Assembly (NCBI GenBank): GCA_964511405.1
Contig: CAZEFK010000004.1
Coordinates: forward strand, 1 to 64,000
DNA length: 64,000 bases
Reading direction: 5' to 3'
From: CAZEFK01 sp964511405
Lineage (GTDB): Bacteria; Pseudomonadota; Alphaproteobacteria; Elsterales; Elsteraceae
Below are positions 35,650-43,703 of the stretch, in pieces; positions within the stretch are counted from its first letter, which is position 1; each line of letters starts with the position of its first letter. The translations under genes were made by a program, and so were the position numbers. Below the pieces are notes generated by a model. The model did no database searches. It saw only the letters and a program-made list of their open reading frames with translations, and had not been told where the DNA came from.

Positions 35650-36906
35650 TCAATGGGCATTCGGTTGGGGGCCTGCGCCCTTCTCGTCGATCTGGTAGCC
35701 GCGCTCGAACCGCTCCAGCGTGAATTCGGCATTGTCGGGGTGGGGCTCGCCCTTGGCGATCGTCCACGCGAAGCAGTAGCCCGAGGCCGGCGTCGCCTTG
35801 AAGCCGCCGTAGCACCAGCCACCGTTCAACCAGAGCCCTTCGATCGGCATCTTGCCGATGATCGGCGAGCCATCCATCGACATGTCCATGACGCCCGCCC
35901 AGTGTCGCAACAGACGCAGGCGCGACAAGGACGGCATCAACGCCTTGGCGCTGGCGAGCGTATGCTCGACCATCGGCAAACCGCCGCGCTGCGCGTAGGA
36001 ATTGAAGCCGTCGAGATCGCCGCCCAGCACAAGCCCGCCCTTGTCCGATTGGCTGATGTAAAAATGGGCGGCGCCGAAGGAGATCACGCTATCGACCAGG
36101 GGCTTCAGCGGCTCCGTGACGAAGGCCTGAAGCACATGGGTTTCGATCGGTAGCTTCAAGCCGGCCTTTGCCGCCAGATGACCGGTGTGCCCGGCGACGG
36201 CGAGGGCCACCTTCTTCGCGCGGATCGGGCCGCGCGTGGTTTCGACGCCGGCGATTCGCTCCTTGTCCCAGATGTAGCCGGTGACCTCGCATTGCTGGAT
36301 CAAGTCCACGCCGTTGGCGTCCGCGGCCCGGGCATAGCCCCAGGCGACGGCGTCGTGCCGGGCGGTTCCCGCGCGCGATTGGAAGATGGCGCCATGGATC
36401 GGAAACCGAGCGTTCGCCGAATAATCGAGATAGGGCAGCCGTCGCATGACCTCGGCACGGTCGAAGAGTTCGGCGTCGATGCCGTGAGCGCGCATGACGT
36501 TGCCGCGGCGCCGTGCGGCATCCAGCTGTGCCGGCGAGTGGCACAGGTTGTACTGTCCGCGCTGCGAAATCATGACGTTGTAGTTCAGAGTCTGGCTGAG
36601 GTTTTCCCACAGCTGCATGGAGCGTTCGTAGAACAGCGTATTGCCCGGCATCATGTAGTTGGACCGGACGATGGTCGTGTTCCGGCCGGTATTGCCGCCG
36701 CCGAGCCATCCCTTCTCGAGGACCGCGACGTCGCGGACGCTGTGCTCCTTGGCAAGGTAGTAGGCCGTCGCAAGGCCATGGCCGCCGCCACCCACGACGA
36801 CGACCTCGTAGGCCGGTTTCGGTGCCGGGTCTCGCCAGACTCGGGGCCACGTCCGGTTTCCCGCCAGGCCGTGGCGGAGGATCGACAGCGCAGAATATCG
36901 CTTCAT
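35650..36906 (-). CDS. soxB: Sarcosine oxidase beta subunit
   Basis: 418 residues from ATG 36906, overlapping the lyase stop (ATGA). FAD-binding domain with VVVVGGGGHGLATAYYLA and the SoxB-typical EKGWLGGGNTGRNTTIVRSNY. C-terminal HWAGVMDMSMDGSPIIGK and NGGWCYGGFKATPASG close the flavin site. It houses the amine-oxidising FAD and a covalent FMN in characterised homologues. Here the gene follows a lyase rather than glyA, which is the usual neighbour in glycine-betaine operons. Confidence 0.93.
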   Translation of the reverse strand: MKRYSALSILRHGLAGNRTWPRVWRDPAPKPAYEVVVVGGGGHGLATAYYLAKEHSVRDVAVLEKGWLGGGNTGRNTTIVRSNYMMPGNTLFYERSMQLWENLSQTLNYNVMISQRGQYNLCHSPAQLDAARRRGNVMRAHGIDAELFDRAEVMRRLPYLDYSANARFPIHGAIFQSRAGTARHDAVAWGYARAADANGVDLIQQCEVTGYIWDKERIAGVETTRGPIRAKKVALAVAGHTGHLAAKAGLKLPIETHVLQAFVTEPLKPLVDSVISFGAAHFYISQSDKGGLVLGGDLDGFNSYAQRGGLPMVEHTLASAKALMPSLSRLRLLRHWAGVMDMSMDGSPIIGKMPIEGLWLNGGWCYGGFKATPASGYCFAWTIAKGEPHPDNAEFTLERFERGYQIDEKGAGPQPNAH

Positions 36907-38303
36907 GCAACACCGTCGCGATATTGCGTGCTCTCCTGCAGAACATTGAGGATCTCGCCGTGCGTCAGCAGTCCGCGTTCGATCGCGAGTTCGATGAACG
37001 GTTGCCCGGTCGTTTCGGCGGCCTGCACCAGCTTCGACACTTCGGCGTAACCCAGCTTCGGAACGAATACCGTCGCGAGGGCCGAGGACTGCATCAGGTG
37101 CTTGAGCGATTGCTCCCGATTGGCTTCGATTCCGGCGATGCATTTGTCGGCGAAGATGCGGGTCGATTTGCTAAGAAGCTCGATGGAATCGAACAGCCGC
37201 GATGCAATGACCGGCTCGAAATGATTGATCTCGAGCTGTCCCTGCAGGGACGCGAGCGAAACCGCCGCGTCGTTGCCGACGATCGCGAAGGCGACCTGCT
37301 GCATCATCATCGGCAAGACCGGGTTGACCTTGCCGGGCATGATCGAGGAGCCGGGCTGGACCGACGGCAGTCTCAGTTCGCCGATGCCGCTTTTGGGGCC
37401 GGAGCCAAGGATGATCAGGTCCGAGGCGATCTTGCCGATCACCTCGGCACAGATCCGAATTTCGGACGAGACGCGGGCAAAGCCGTCGGCGTTCTGCATC
37501 GCGTCGAACAGGTCGGCTCCGGGGCGCACATGCGCGCCGACGATCGCCCGAAGGTGACGATAGACAGCCTCCCGATAGCCGGGCGCGGCGCCGAGCCCGG
37601 TGCCGATGGCGGTGCCCCCGAGCGGCAGGACCAGCATGTCGTCGCGGGCGCGGTCGAGTTTGTCGACCAGCCGCTGGATCGCCGCCGCATAGCCGCCGAA
37701 GGCTTGGCCCAGCCGCATCGGCTGTCCGGCTTGCATGCACGTCCGCCCGATCCGGAGCACATCGTCGAACGCATCGGCACGATTCCGCAGCGCGACCGCG
37801 AGGTGTCCGAGTGCTCCGACGAGGTCCCGCGATTTCTCGTAGACCGCCAGCTTGACGGCCGAGGGCAGCACGTCGTTCGTCGACTGACCCATGTTCACGT
37901 GATCATTCGGATGGACGACGGCGTAGTTGCCGGGGGAATCCCCGAGAAGCTGGAGCGCCCTGTTCGCGACCACCTCGTTGATGTTCATGTTGATGGAGGT
38001 ACCGCCGGAGCCTTCCAGCAGATCCACGATGAACTGATCGCTATGCCGGCCGGCCTCGATTTCCGTGGCCGCTGCCACGATCGCGTCGGCAGTTCGAGCC
38101 GGCAGCGCGCCAATGTCGCGGTTTGCCGCCGCCGCGGCATGCTTGATCCGCGTCAGTGCCCGGAGGAGTTCCGGCTCGTCCCCGAGCTTCTGGAACGAGA
38201 TGTCGAAATTCTCGCGCCCACGCAACGTCGAGACGCCATAGAGCGCGCCGGCCGGAAGCTCTCTCGAGCCTAGGCTGTCGGTCTCCGTGCGCGTTTGTGG
38301 CAT
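36903..38303 (-). CDS. aspA: Aspartate ammonia-lyase-like protein (aspartase/fumarase superfamily)
   Basis: 466 residues, the normal aspartase length. Signature loop GSSIMPGKVNPV near residue 325 with the catalytic Ser, plus GGTSINMNINEV, HPNDHVNMGQSTND (substrate carboxylate site) and GRTCMQAGQPM. These positions match AspA closely, so deamination of aspartate to fumarate, or of an N-substituted aspartate, is expected. C-N lyases of this family also act on EDDS, adenylosuccinate and argininosuccinate. It heads the operon with soxBDAG, an uncommon pairing. ATG 38303. A LysR-type palindrome lies 72 bp upstream. Confidence 0.85.
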   Translation of the reverse strand: MPQTRTETDSLGSRELPAGALYGVSTLRGRENFDISFQKLGDEPELLRALTRIKHAAAAANRDIGALPARTADAIVAAATEIEAGRHSDQFIVDLLEGSGGTSINMNINEVVANRALQLLGDSPGNYAVVHPNDHVNMGQSTNDVLPSAVKLAVYEKSRDLVGALGHLAVALRNRADAFDDVLRIGRTCMQAGQPMRLGQAFGGYAAAIQRLVDKLDRARDDMLVLPLGGTAIGTGLGAAPGYREAVYRHLRAIVGAHVRPGADLFDAMQNADGFARVSSEIRICAEVIGKIASDLIILGSGPKSGIGELRLPSVQPGSSIMPGKVNPVLPMMMQQVAFAIVGNDAAVSLASLQGQLEINHFEPVIASRLFDSIELLSKSTRIFADKCIAGIEANREQSLKHLMQSSALATVFVPKLGYAEVSKLVQAAETTGQPFIELAIERGLLTHGEILNVLQESTQYRDGVA

Positions 38304-38374
38304 GCCGTCATGTCCCCTATGAACCGCTTCAGTGTTGCAAGTCCCTCCCAGACTTTGAACCGAATTGGCCCATC

Positions 38375-38393
38375 GTTAGGCAAATCGCTTAAC
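38375..38393. promoter_or_regulatory. LysR-type operator candidate (lyase/asparaginase divergent promoter)
   Basis: GTTAGGC-AAATC-GCTTAAC, 6 of 7 arm positions paired, containing GTTA-N11-TAAC, the T-N11-A geometry of LysR sites. Flanking ATC/GAT bases extend the symmetry. It sits 72 bp from the lyase start and 86 bp from the asparaginase start, so one regulator could switch both. Confidence 0.6.
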
Positions 38394-38448
38394 ACGATGA
38401 ATTTCATTGATGATGTGATCGGCGGCTTGAACGACCCGGCTTTAACCG

Positions 38449-38465
38449 CTATCGCTCACCGATAG
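38449..38465 (+). promoter_or_regulatory. Leader hairpin adjoining the asparaginase ribosome site
   Basis: CTATCG-CTCAC-CGATAG, perfect 6-bp stem. Its last base is the first G of GGGGAGGGA, the Shine-Dalgarno sequence of the gene starting at 38479. It may expose or stabilise the ribosome site; function is inferred. Confidence 0.45.
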
Positions 38466-38478
38466 GGGAGGGACGGCC

Positions 38479-39462
38479 ATGCGCAAGGTCGCGTACATCG
38501 GGACCGGCGGCACGATTGCGTCGCTGGGCGCCGGTCCGTTCGATCTGCTCGACTACAACGCCACCGATGACCGCGTCGGTGCGGCCGAACTGGTCGAACG
38601 CACGGGCCTTGCGGATAGCTTCGTGAGCATCCAGCCCGTCGATTTTCGACGCATCGACAGCAGCGCGATCACCGCCGACGATTGGGCCGATCTGGCGGAT
38701 CTTTGCATCGACTTGGCCGAGGATCCGCAGCTCGACGGCATTGTCATCGGGCACGGCACCGCCAGCCTCGAGGAGACGGCCTGGGTGCTATCGCTCACGT
38801 TGGACGTGCGGACGCCAGTGGTCCTGACCGGCTCGATGCGCCCGCTCAGCGGCATCTCGTCCGATGCCGGGGGCAATCTCGCCGCGGCGCTGCGGGTCGC
38901 CGTCTCCCAGCAAGCCGAGCCCGGTCGCGTCTACGTCGTCCTGAACGACGACATCCACGATCCGCAAGAGGTCACCAAGACCCACACGCTGCGCGTCGAC
39001 GCCTTCCGATCGCCCGAATTTGGGCCGCTCGGACGCATCGAGGGCACCCTGGTCAATGTCGCCAGGCGGTCTGCCCGGGGGCGGCCGGTGCGGTTCACCA
39101 GAGACCTGCTCCGTCGGTTGCCGCGTGTCGACATCGTCTACAGCCATGTCGGCGCCGACGGCCGGGCGATCGACGCTTTCGTCGAGGCCGGAGCCCGGGG
39201 GCTCGTCTCCGCCGGTTTCGGCCCCGGCGTCGGCACGCCGGCGGAGATCGCCGCCCTGGCCCGTGCGGCCGCGACTGGCGTCGCCGTCGTCCAATCCTCG
39301 CGCTGCGGAGCCGGGCCGGTCGTCGACAGCGCCCGTCACCGGGCCGTCGGCATCCTATCCGGCGGCGCGCTCAATCCCCAAAAGGCGAGAATTTTGCTCG
39401 CCCTGTGCTTGGCACAAGGCGACGACCGGCACCTGATTGCGGAAAGGTTTCAGTCGATATGA
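38479..39462 (+). CDS. Asparaginase-like amidohydrolase with altered substrate-binding motif
   Basis: 327 residues, ATG 38479. Type II-like asparaginase fold: first-site nucleophile Thr12 in GTGGTIAS, Tyr26 in the flexible lid, Lys167 in EVTKTHT and VVLTGSMRP. The second motif reads HGTASLEETA instead of the usual HGTDTLEETA, so the Asp (AnsB Asp90) that grips the substrate alpha-amino group is Ala95, next to Ser96. Thr94, the other catalytic Thr, remains. Hydrolysis should still occur, but a free alpha-amine is probably not the preferred handle. No signal peptide, so cytosolic. Divergent from the lyase-sox operon and convergent with LysR (13-bp overlap). Confidence 0.85.
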   Translation: MRKVAYIGTGGTIASLGAGPFDLLDYNATDDRVGAAELVERTGLADSFVSIQPVDFRRIDSSAITADDWADLADLCIDLAEDPQLDGIVIGHGTASLEETAWVLSLTLDVRTPVVLTGSMRPLSGISSDAGGNLAAALRVAVSQQAEPGRVYVVLNDDIHDPQEVTKTHTLRVDAFRSPEFGPLGRIEGTLVNVARRSARGRPVRFTRDLLRRLPRVDIVYSHVGADGRAIDAFVEAGARGLVSAGFGPGVGTPAEIAALARAAATGVAVVQSSRCGAGPVVDSARHRAVGILSGGALNPQKARILLALCLAQGDDRHLIAERFQSI

Positions 39463-40451
39463 CCGCTGTCGGCCGGCGGTGTCCAAACCATTCGGTCGGC
39501 GAGATGGGCAAGCCAGGGGATATGGCTGACCATCTGCGGCAGTGTGTGCTTGCGCAGCATTTCGCGCGCCGCATCTGCGATCCGCGGCCCCAGTGTATCA
39601 AGCTCTCCCCTGCGCGTGATCAAAGCGAGATCGCGCGAGAAGCCTGGGCTGGGCAACGGTAAAGTCGCAATCCTCGGCAGGTGAACCGCGCCCTGCAGCA
39701 GGGCAAGCGGCGTCGTAATCGCGACGCCGACTCCCCCTGCGACCATGGCGAGCAGGGAATCCGAGGTATCGAACGACAGAACCCTGGGCAGCTCGATCCG
39801 CAGCCGCCGCAGGTGCTGCTCGATCTGCGCCCCCATATGGGATCGAGCGCTGTAGCGGATGAGCCGATGTTCGTCGAGTACATCACGCAACGGCCGGTCC
39901 CGGATATCATCCGCTCGTTCCGTCGAGCTGACCAGGACGAACGGCTCCCGAAAGAGCGGAAACCGCGCGATGCCATCGAGTTCCTCGTTTGCGTCGCACG
40001 TGATGACGGCATCGATGTCGTGATGCATCAGGCCCTCGGCGAGGGCGGGCGCGAGGCCGGAAAAGGCGGCCACGCGCAACGCGATGGCTCCTTCCATCAG
40101 CCCCCTTATCAACGCTGGGCCGACGGCGGAGGCGAAGGTGTCGACCATGCCCAACCGGAGATCCTGGCGCTCGGGCAAATGAGCGGCGGCCCGGATCTCT
40201 TCGATGGCGCGTTCGGCGCGAAGCGCGATCTCCCGAATATGCGTGAGCAGGACGCGCCCGGCCTCGGTCGGCATCAACGGCCGCTGTTGCCGGTGCAGCA
40301 ATTCCGCCCTGACTTGCGCCTCCGCGCGCTTCACCGCCTGCGACACGGCCGATTGGGTCAGTCCCAAACGCGTGGCCGCGCTGGTCATGCTTCCTTCTTC
40401 GATGACGGTGGCGGCGATCTCCAGCGCGTGCAAGTCGGGCAGTTGCGGCAT
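39450..40451 (-). CDS. LysR family transcriptional regulator
   Basis: 333 residues from ATG 40451. N-terminal helix-turn-helix (residues 12-60: MTSAATRLGLTQSAVSQAVKRAEAQV) and a LysR substrate-binding domain (about 95-300). It faces away from the amino acid ABC transporter, whose promoter it shares, and its 3' end overlaps the asparaginase gene. Sites with GTTAG and TAAC arms occur both in this promoter (40504-40539) and at 38375, so it plausibly activates uptake and breakdown together. Confidence 0.93.
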   Translation of the reverse strand: MPQLPDLHALEIAATVIEEGSMTSAATRLGLTQSAVSQAVKRAEAQVRAELLHRQQRPLMPTEAGRVLLTHIREIALRAERAIEEIRAAAHLPERQDLRLGMVDTFASAVGPALIRGLMEGAIALRVAAFSGLAPALAEGLMHHDIDAVITCDANEELDGIARFPLFREPFVLVSSTERADDIRDRPLRDVLDEHRLIRYSARSHMGAQIEQHLRRLRIELPRVLSFDTSDSLLAMVAGGVGVAITTPLALLQGAVHLPRIATLPLPSPGFSRDLALITRRGELDTLGPRIADAAREMLRKHTLPQMVSHIPWLAHLADRMVWTPPADSGHID

Positions 40452-40503
40452 GGAGCTTCATCATTCGAGCTAATTATTCTCAGAGATTCCATAACTACCA
40501 CGT

Positions 40504-40539
40504 GTTAGCGATTGCCGCAATCGCAGCGACCCAACTAAC
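40504..40539. promoter_or_regulatory. Nested palindromes in the LysR/ABC divergent promoter
   Basis: Outer arms GTTAG (40504-40508) and CTAAC (40535-40539) enclose a perfect inner palindrome GCGATTGC-C-GCAATCGC (40508-40524). Outer arms resemble the site at 38375. The 154-bp gap between the LysR and binding-protein starts is AT-rich for this window and probably holds both promoters. Confidence 0.5.
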
Positions 40540-40605
40540 GTCAATTCCGGCATACCACGGTGTGAACGGGGCCGTAATCAGGGTACCGCGGCGGAGGGAA
40601 GCAAG

Positions 40606-41448
40606 ATGAACACTTTTAAAGTTGCTGCCATTGCACTTGGCTTCGCAAGTCTACCCACTTGGTGTTTCGCGCAGACGCCGACGTGGACATGCGGAACGGA
40701 CACCCTTTGTAAAGTCAAGGTGGCCGGTGTCCTCAAGATCGGCACGAAGGACGACTACCGGCCCTGGTCCTACCGAGATGCCGATGGCAGTTTCAAAGGC
40801 ATGGAGGTGGATGTCGGCAACAAGATCGCCGAGGCCCTGGGCGTCAAGGCCGAGTACGTCAAGGTCAACTCCGCCAATCGCTTCGAATTCCTCCGCCAAG
40901 GTCAGATCGATCTGATGATCGCCTCGGCGTCCGACACGGCCGAGCGGCGGAAGATCGTGGCGTTCGTCCATCCGAACTATTATTCGTCGGGCTATTCGGT
41001 GCTGTTGCCGAAAGCAGTGACCGCCACGCAGTGGAGCCAGATCTCCGGTCAGACGATCTGCTCCGTCCAGGGTGCCTGGTACAACAAGCCGGCCCAGGAA
41101 CAATTCAATATCAAGGTCCTCGCCTTCCCCGGCACGGCCGAGACGGAAGCGGCGATGGCGCAAGGGCGCTGCATCGGCCTGCTCGAGGACGACAACCAGC
41201 TCAACGCCCGTCTGGCCGACCCTAAATGGGCGGGCTACCAGATGCCGCTGCCGATCCAGGCCGACACGCCGTGGGGCATGGCCGTGCGCCAGGAGGATCA
41301 GTTCGCGCCGTTCGGATATTTCGTCGCCGGCATCATCAGTGAGATGCACCGGAACGGTACCTTCCTGGCCGTGGAAAAAGGCAACGGAATCAAGAACTCC
41401 GCCTACCTTATCAAGATGCACGAGGCGCTGAAAGATCATATCGACTGA
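40606..41448 (+). CDS. Polar amino acid ABC transporter substrate-binding protein
   Basis: 280 residues; ATG 40606 with GGAGGGA upstream. Signal peptide at 1-22 (FAQT cleavage). SBP_bac_3 fold: LKIGTKDDYRPWSYRDADGSFKGMEVDV, RFEFLRQGQIDLMIASASDTAERRK and the hinge region ICSVQGAWYN. Binds an amino acid or amino-acid-like compound in the periplasm for the permeases at 41505 and 42260. The leader codons are AT-rich compared with neighbouring genes. A stable hairpin directly downstream may keep its mRNA more abundant than that of the permeases. Confidence 0.92.
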   Translation: MNTFKVAAIALGFASLPTWCFAQTPTWTCGTDTLCKVKVAGVLKIGTKDDYRPWSYRDADGSFKGMEVDVGNKIAEALGVKAEYVKVNSANRFEFLRQGQIDLMIASASDTAERRKIVAFVHPNYYSSGYSVLLPKAVTATQWSQISGQTICSVQGAWYNKPAQEQFNIKVLAFPGTAETEAAMAQGRCIGLLEDDNQLNARLADPKWAGYQMPLPIQADTPWGMAVRQEDQFAPFGYFVAGIISEMHRNGTFLAVEKGNGIKNSAYLIKMHEALKDHID

Positions 41449-41463
41449 TCCTTGCGCGGCCAA

Positions 41464-41488
41464 TGTCCGACGCACAAAGCGTCGGACA
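41464..41488 (+). promoter_or_regulatory. Intercistronic stem-loop between binding protein and permease
   Basis: TGTCCGACGC-ACAAA-GCGTCGGACA: perfect 10-bp stem and 5-base loop, 15 bases after the binding-protein stop. No T-run follows, so it is more likely an mRNA-stabilising or attenuating element than a terminator. It argues that the ATG at 41463, inside the stem, is not the permease start. Confidence 0.75.
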
Positions 41489-41504
41489 CAGGATGGGGTC
41501 GGTG

Positions 41505-42263
41505 ATGCTCGCTCATATTCAGAACTTTTTCCGCGGACTTTCAGCCTCCGGAATTAACCTGACGATCTTCTATGACGCCTTCGACTTCGATCGTTTCGTC
41601 GAGGGGCTCGGCAATACGCTTCTGCTGATCTGCCTATGTGCGCTCGGCTCGATCCTGATCGGCGCCGCTGGTGCCGCCATCCTCTCCCTTAGCAAGGGAC
41701 CGGCCGCCGCGCTCGTCCGAGCCTACGTCGCCTTGTTTCGAAATACACCGCTCCTCGTGCAGATGTATTTCTTCTACTTCGCGATCGGCAGCATCATGCC
41801 GGTCACGCACAACGCCATCGGCCTGCCGCAGCCGCTGCTCGGCAGCTTCAGCTGGGCGGTCATTTCGCTGTCGCTCTATTCCGGCGCCTTCAATGTCGAA
41901 ACCTTCCGCGCCGGGATCGGGGCCGTCCATAATTCCTACGAAGAAGCCGCGCTGGCCTTGGGATACAATCGCTACCAGGCGTTTCTGTCCGTCACCGCAC
42001 CGTTGGCGCTGCGCTTCTCCTTCGCCTCGTTGGCCAACAATCTGGTCGATCTGACCAAGTCGACCACCGTCGCCTACGCCGTCGGCGTGGTCGATCTGCT
42101 CTATGTTTCCAACCAGATTTGGTCCGATTCACTCAACACATTTGAAATGATGAACATGATGCTCCTGGTCTACCTGTTCCTGACCGGGGTGGTGGTCTAC
42201 ATCATCGGCCGCGTCGAGGCGGCGATGCGCTTGCCAGGGTTCGGTCAAGGCGGCGCCCGATGA
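41505..42263 (+). CDS. Amino acid ABC transporter permease (His/Glu/Gln/Arg/opine type), subunit 1
   Basis: 252 residues if started at ATG 41505, preceded by GGATGGGG; ATGs at 41463 and 41493 are in frame but the first sits within a stem-loop. HEQRo-type permease with about five hydrophobic segments; LFRNTPLLVQMYFFYFAIGS and the EAA loop SYEEAALALGYNRYQAFLSVTAPLAL are typical. Forms a heterodimer with the next gene product in the inner membrane. Overlaps that gene by ATGA. Confidence 0.9.
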   Translation: MLAHIQNFFRGLSASGINLTIFYDAFDFDRFVEGLGNTLLLICLCALGSILIGAAGAAILSLSKGPAAALVRAYVALFRNTPLLVQMYFFYFAIGSIMPVTHNAIGLPQPLLGSFSWAVISLSLYSGAFNVETFRAGIGAVHNSYEEAALALGYNRYQAFLSVTAPLALRFSFASLANNLVDLTKSTTVAYAVGVVDLLYVSNQIWSDSLNTFEMMNMMLLVYLFLTGVVVYIIGRVEAAMRLPGFGQGGAR

Positions 42264-42946
42264 GCGGGATCGGGCTATTCGGCCGCGTCTTCGAGTGGAT
42301 GCCCTTCGTCCTGCAGGGCTTTGGGCTCAACGTCCTGATGAGCTTGGTCGCCATCGCCCTGGGTACCCTGGTGGGCACCTTCCTCGGCTTCGGGCAACTG
42401 TCGCCCGCCACTCTGGTCAGCAGGCCATCGAGAGCGGCAACCCAACTGTTCCGCAACGCGCCCTGGCTCGTCCTTCTATTCTACTGCATCTTCCTGGTGC
42501 CTTATCAGTTTCAGCTCGGCGGCATCGAGATCGTGTTGCCGAGCTGGCTCCGGGCGACGATCGGCTTCACCTTCCCGGTGGCGGCGAACTTTTCGGAGAT
42601 CGTGCGCGGCAGCGTGAACTCGGTCCCGCGGGGACAATGGGAAGCCGCCGAGGCCTTGGGCTATCGCCGCAGGGCGACCCTGTTCCGCATCATCCTGCCG
42701 CAATGCGTCACCCGGATGATCCCGCCTTGGATGAACCTCTATGCGCTTCTGCTGACGGCGACGCCGCTATCCGTGATCGTCGGGGTCGAGGAGGCCTTGG
42801 GCCGAACGCAGGCCGCGGTCCAGGCCCAAGCGGATTCGCGTATGCTTATCCCGATGTATGTGACGCTGCTCGGGATGTTCTTTCTCTACACTTGGCCAAT
42901 CAATCGCCTGTCGCTGGCGCTTGAGCGGCGGTTCGGGACGAAGTGA
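42260..42946 (+). CDS. Amino acid ABC transporter permease, subunit 2
   Basis: 228 residues; ATG 42260 in a 4-bp overlap. Shorter partner permease with LFRNAPWLVLLFYCIFLVP, the EAA loop QWEAAEALGYRRRATLFRIILPQ and a last membrane segment LLGMFFLYTWPI. Completes the translocation channel for the ligand captured by the 40606 product. Confidence 0.92.
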   Translation: MSGIGLFGRVFEWMPFVLQGFGLNVLMSLVAIALGTLVGTFLGFGQLSPATLVSRPSRAATQLFRNAPWLVLLFYCIFLVPYQFQLGGIEIVLPSWLRATIGFTFPVAANFSEIVRGSVNSVPRGQWEAAEALGYRRRATLFRIILPQCVTRMIPPWMNLYALLLTATPLSVIVGVEEALGRTQAAVQAQADSRMLIPMYVTLLGMFFLYTWPINRLSLALERRFGTK

Positions 42947-42953
42947 GCGCAAC

Positions 42954-43703
42954 ATGACCCTGTCACCAGCCGCCGCGCCATTGATCTCGTTGCGCGGGGT
43001 CCGCAAGTCTTTCGGCAATTTGGAAGTCCTTCGCGGCATCGACATGGATATCCGCAAGGGCGAGGTCGTGGCGGTCATCGGCCCTTCGGGCTCGGGAAAG
43101 TCGACGATCCTCCGCACGATCAACGGCTTGACGCCGATCAACGCGGGCACGGTCCAGGTCGGCGAGATCCTGGTCAACGATCCGAAGCTCGACAAGGTCA
43201 AGCTCCGGCACCGCGTCGGCATGGTGTTCCAGCAGTACAATCTGTTTCCGCATCGGACGGTCCTGCAGAATGTCGCCATGGCGCCGATCGACGTCCTGAA
43301 GCAGCCCCGCGCCGTGGTCGAGGAGCGTGCGCGCCGGCTGCTCGCCGACATGCGGCTGCCGGAAAAGGCCGACGCGTATCCTGGAGAATTGTCGGGCGGG
43401 CAGCAGCAGCGTGTCGCGATCGCGCGCGCGCTCTGCATGGAACCGGAGGTGATTCTGTTCGACGAGGTCACCGCTGCCCTCGACCCGGAAATGGTCAAAG
43501 AGGTGCTGGCCGCTGTCCGGAAGGTCGCCGAGGACGGGATGACCTGCATCCTCGTCACCCACGAGATGGGCTTCGCCCGCGAGGCCGCCGACCATGTCTA
43601 TTTCACCGACAAGGGTGTGATCGTCGAACACGCGCCGCCAAAGGAATTCTTTGCGCAGGCCAGCGACCCGCGCACCCGGGAATTCCTGTCCAAGGTTCTT
43701 TGA
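42954..43703 (+). CDS. Amino acid ABC transporter ATP-binding protein (GlnQ type)
   Basis: 249 residues from ATG 42954; GTG-type upstream codons to 42921 overlap the permease. Walker A GPSGSGKST, Q-loop VFQQYNLFPH, signature LSGGQQQRVAIARAL, Walker B ILFDEVTAALDPE and H-loop THEM. Val replaces Pro in DEPT, which is frequent in this subfamily. Last gene of the four-gene importer adjoining the sox and asparaginase genes, presumably delivering their substrate. Confidence 0.93.
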   Translation: MTLSPAAAPLISLRGVRKSFGNLEVLRGIDMDIRKGEVVAVIGPSGSGKSTILRTINGLTPINAGTVQVGEILVNDPKLDKVKLRHRVGMVFQQYNLFPHRTVLQNVAMAPIDVLKQPRAVVEERARRLLADMRLPEKADAYPGELSGGQQQRVAIARALCMEPEVILFDEVTAALDPEMVKEVLAAVRKVAEDGMTCILVTHEMGFAREAADHVYFTDKGVIVEHAPPKEFFAQASDPRTREFLSKVL

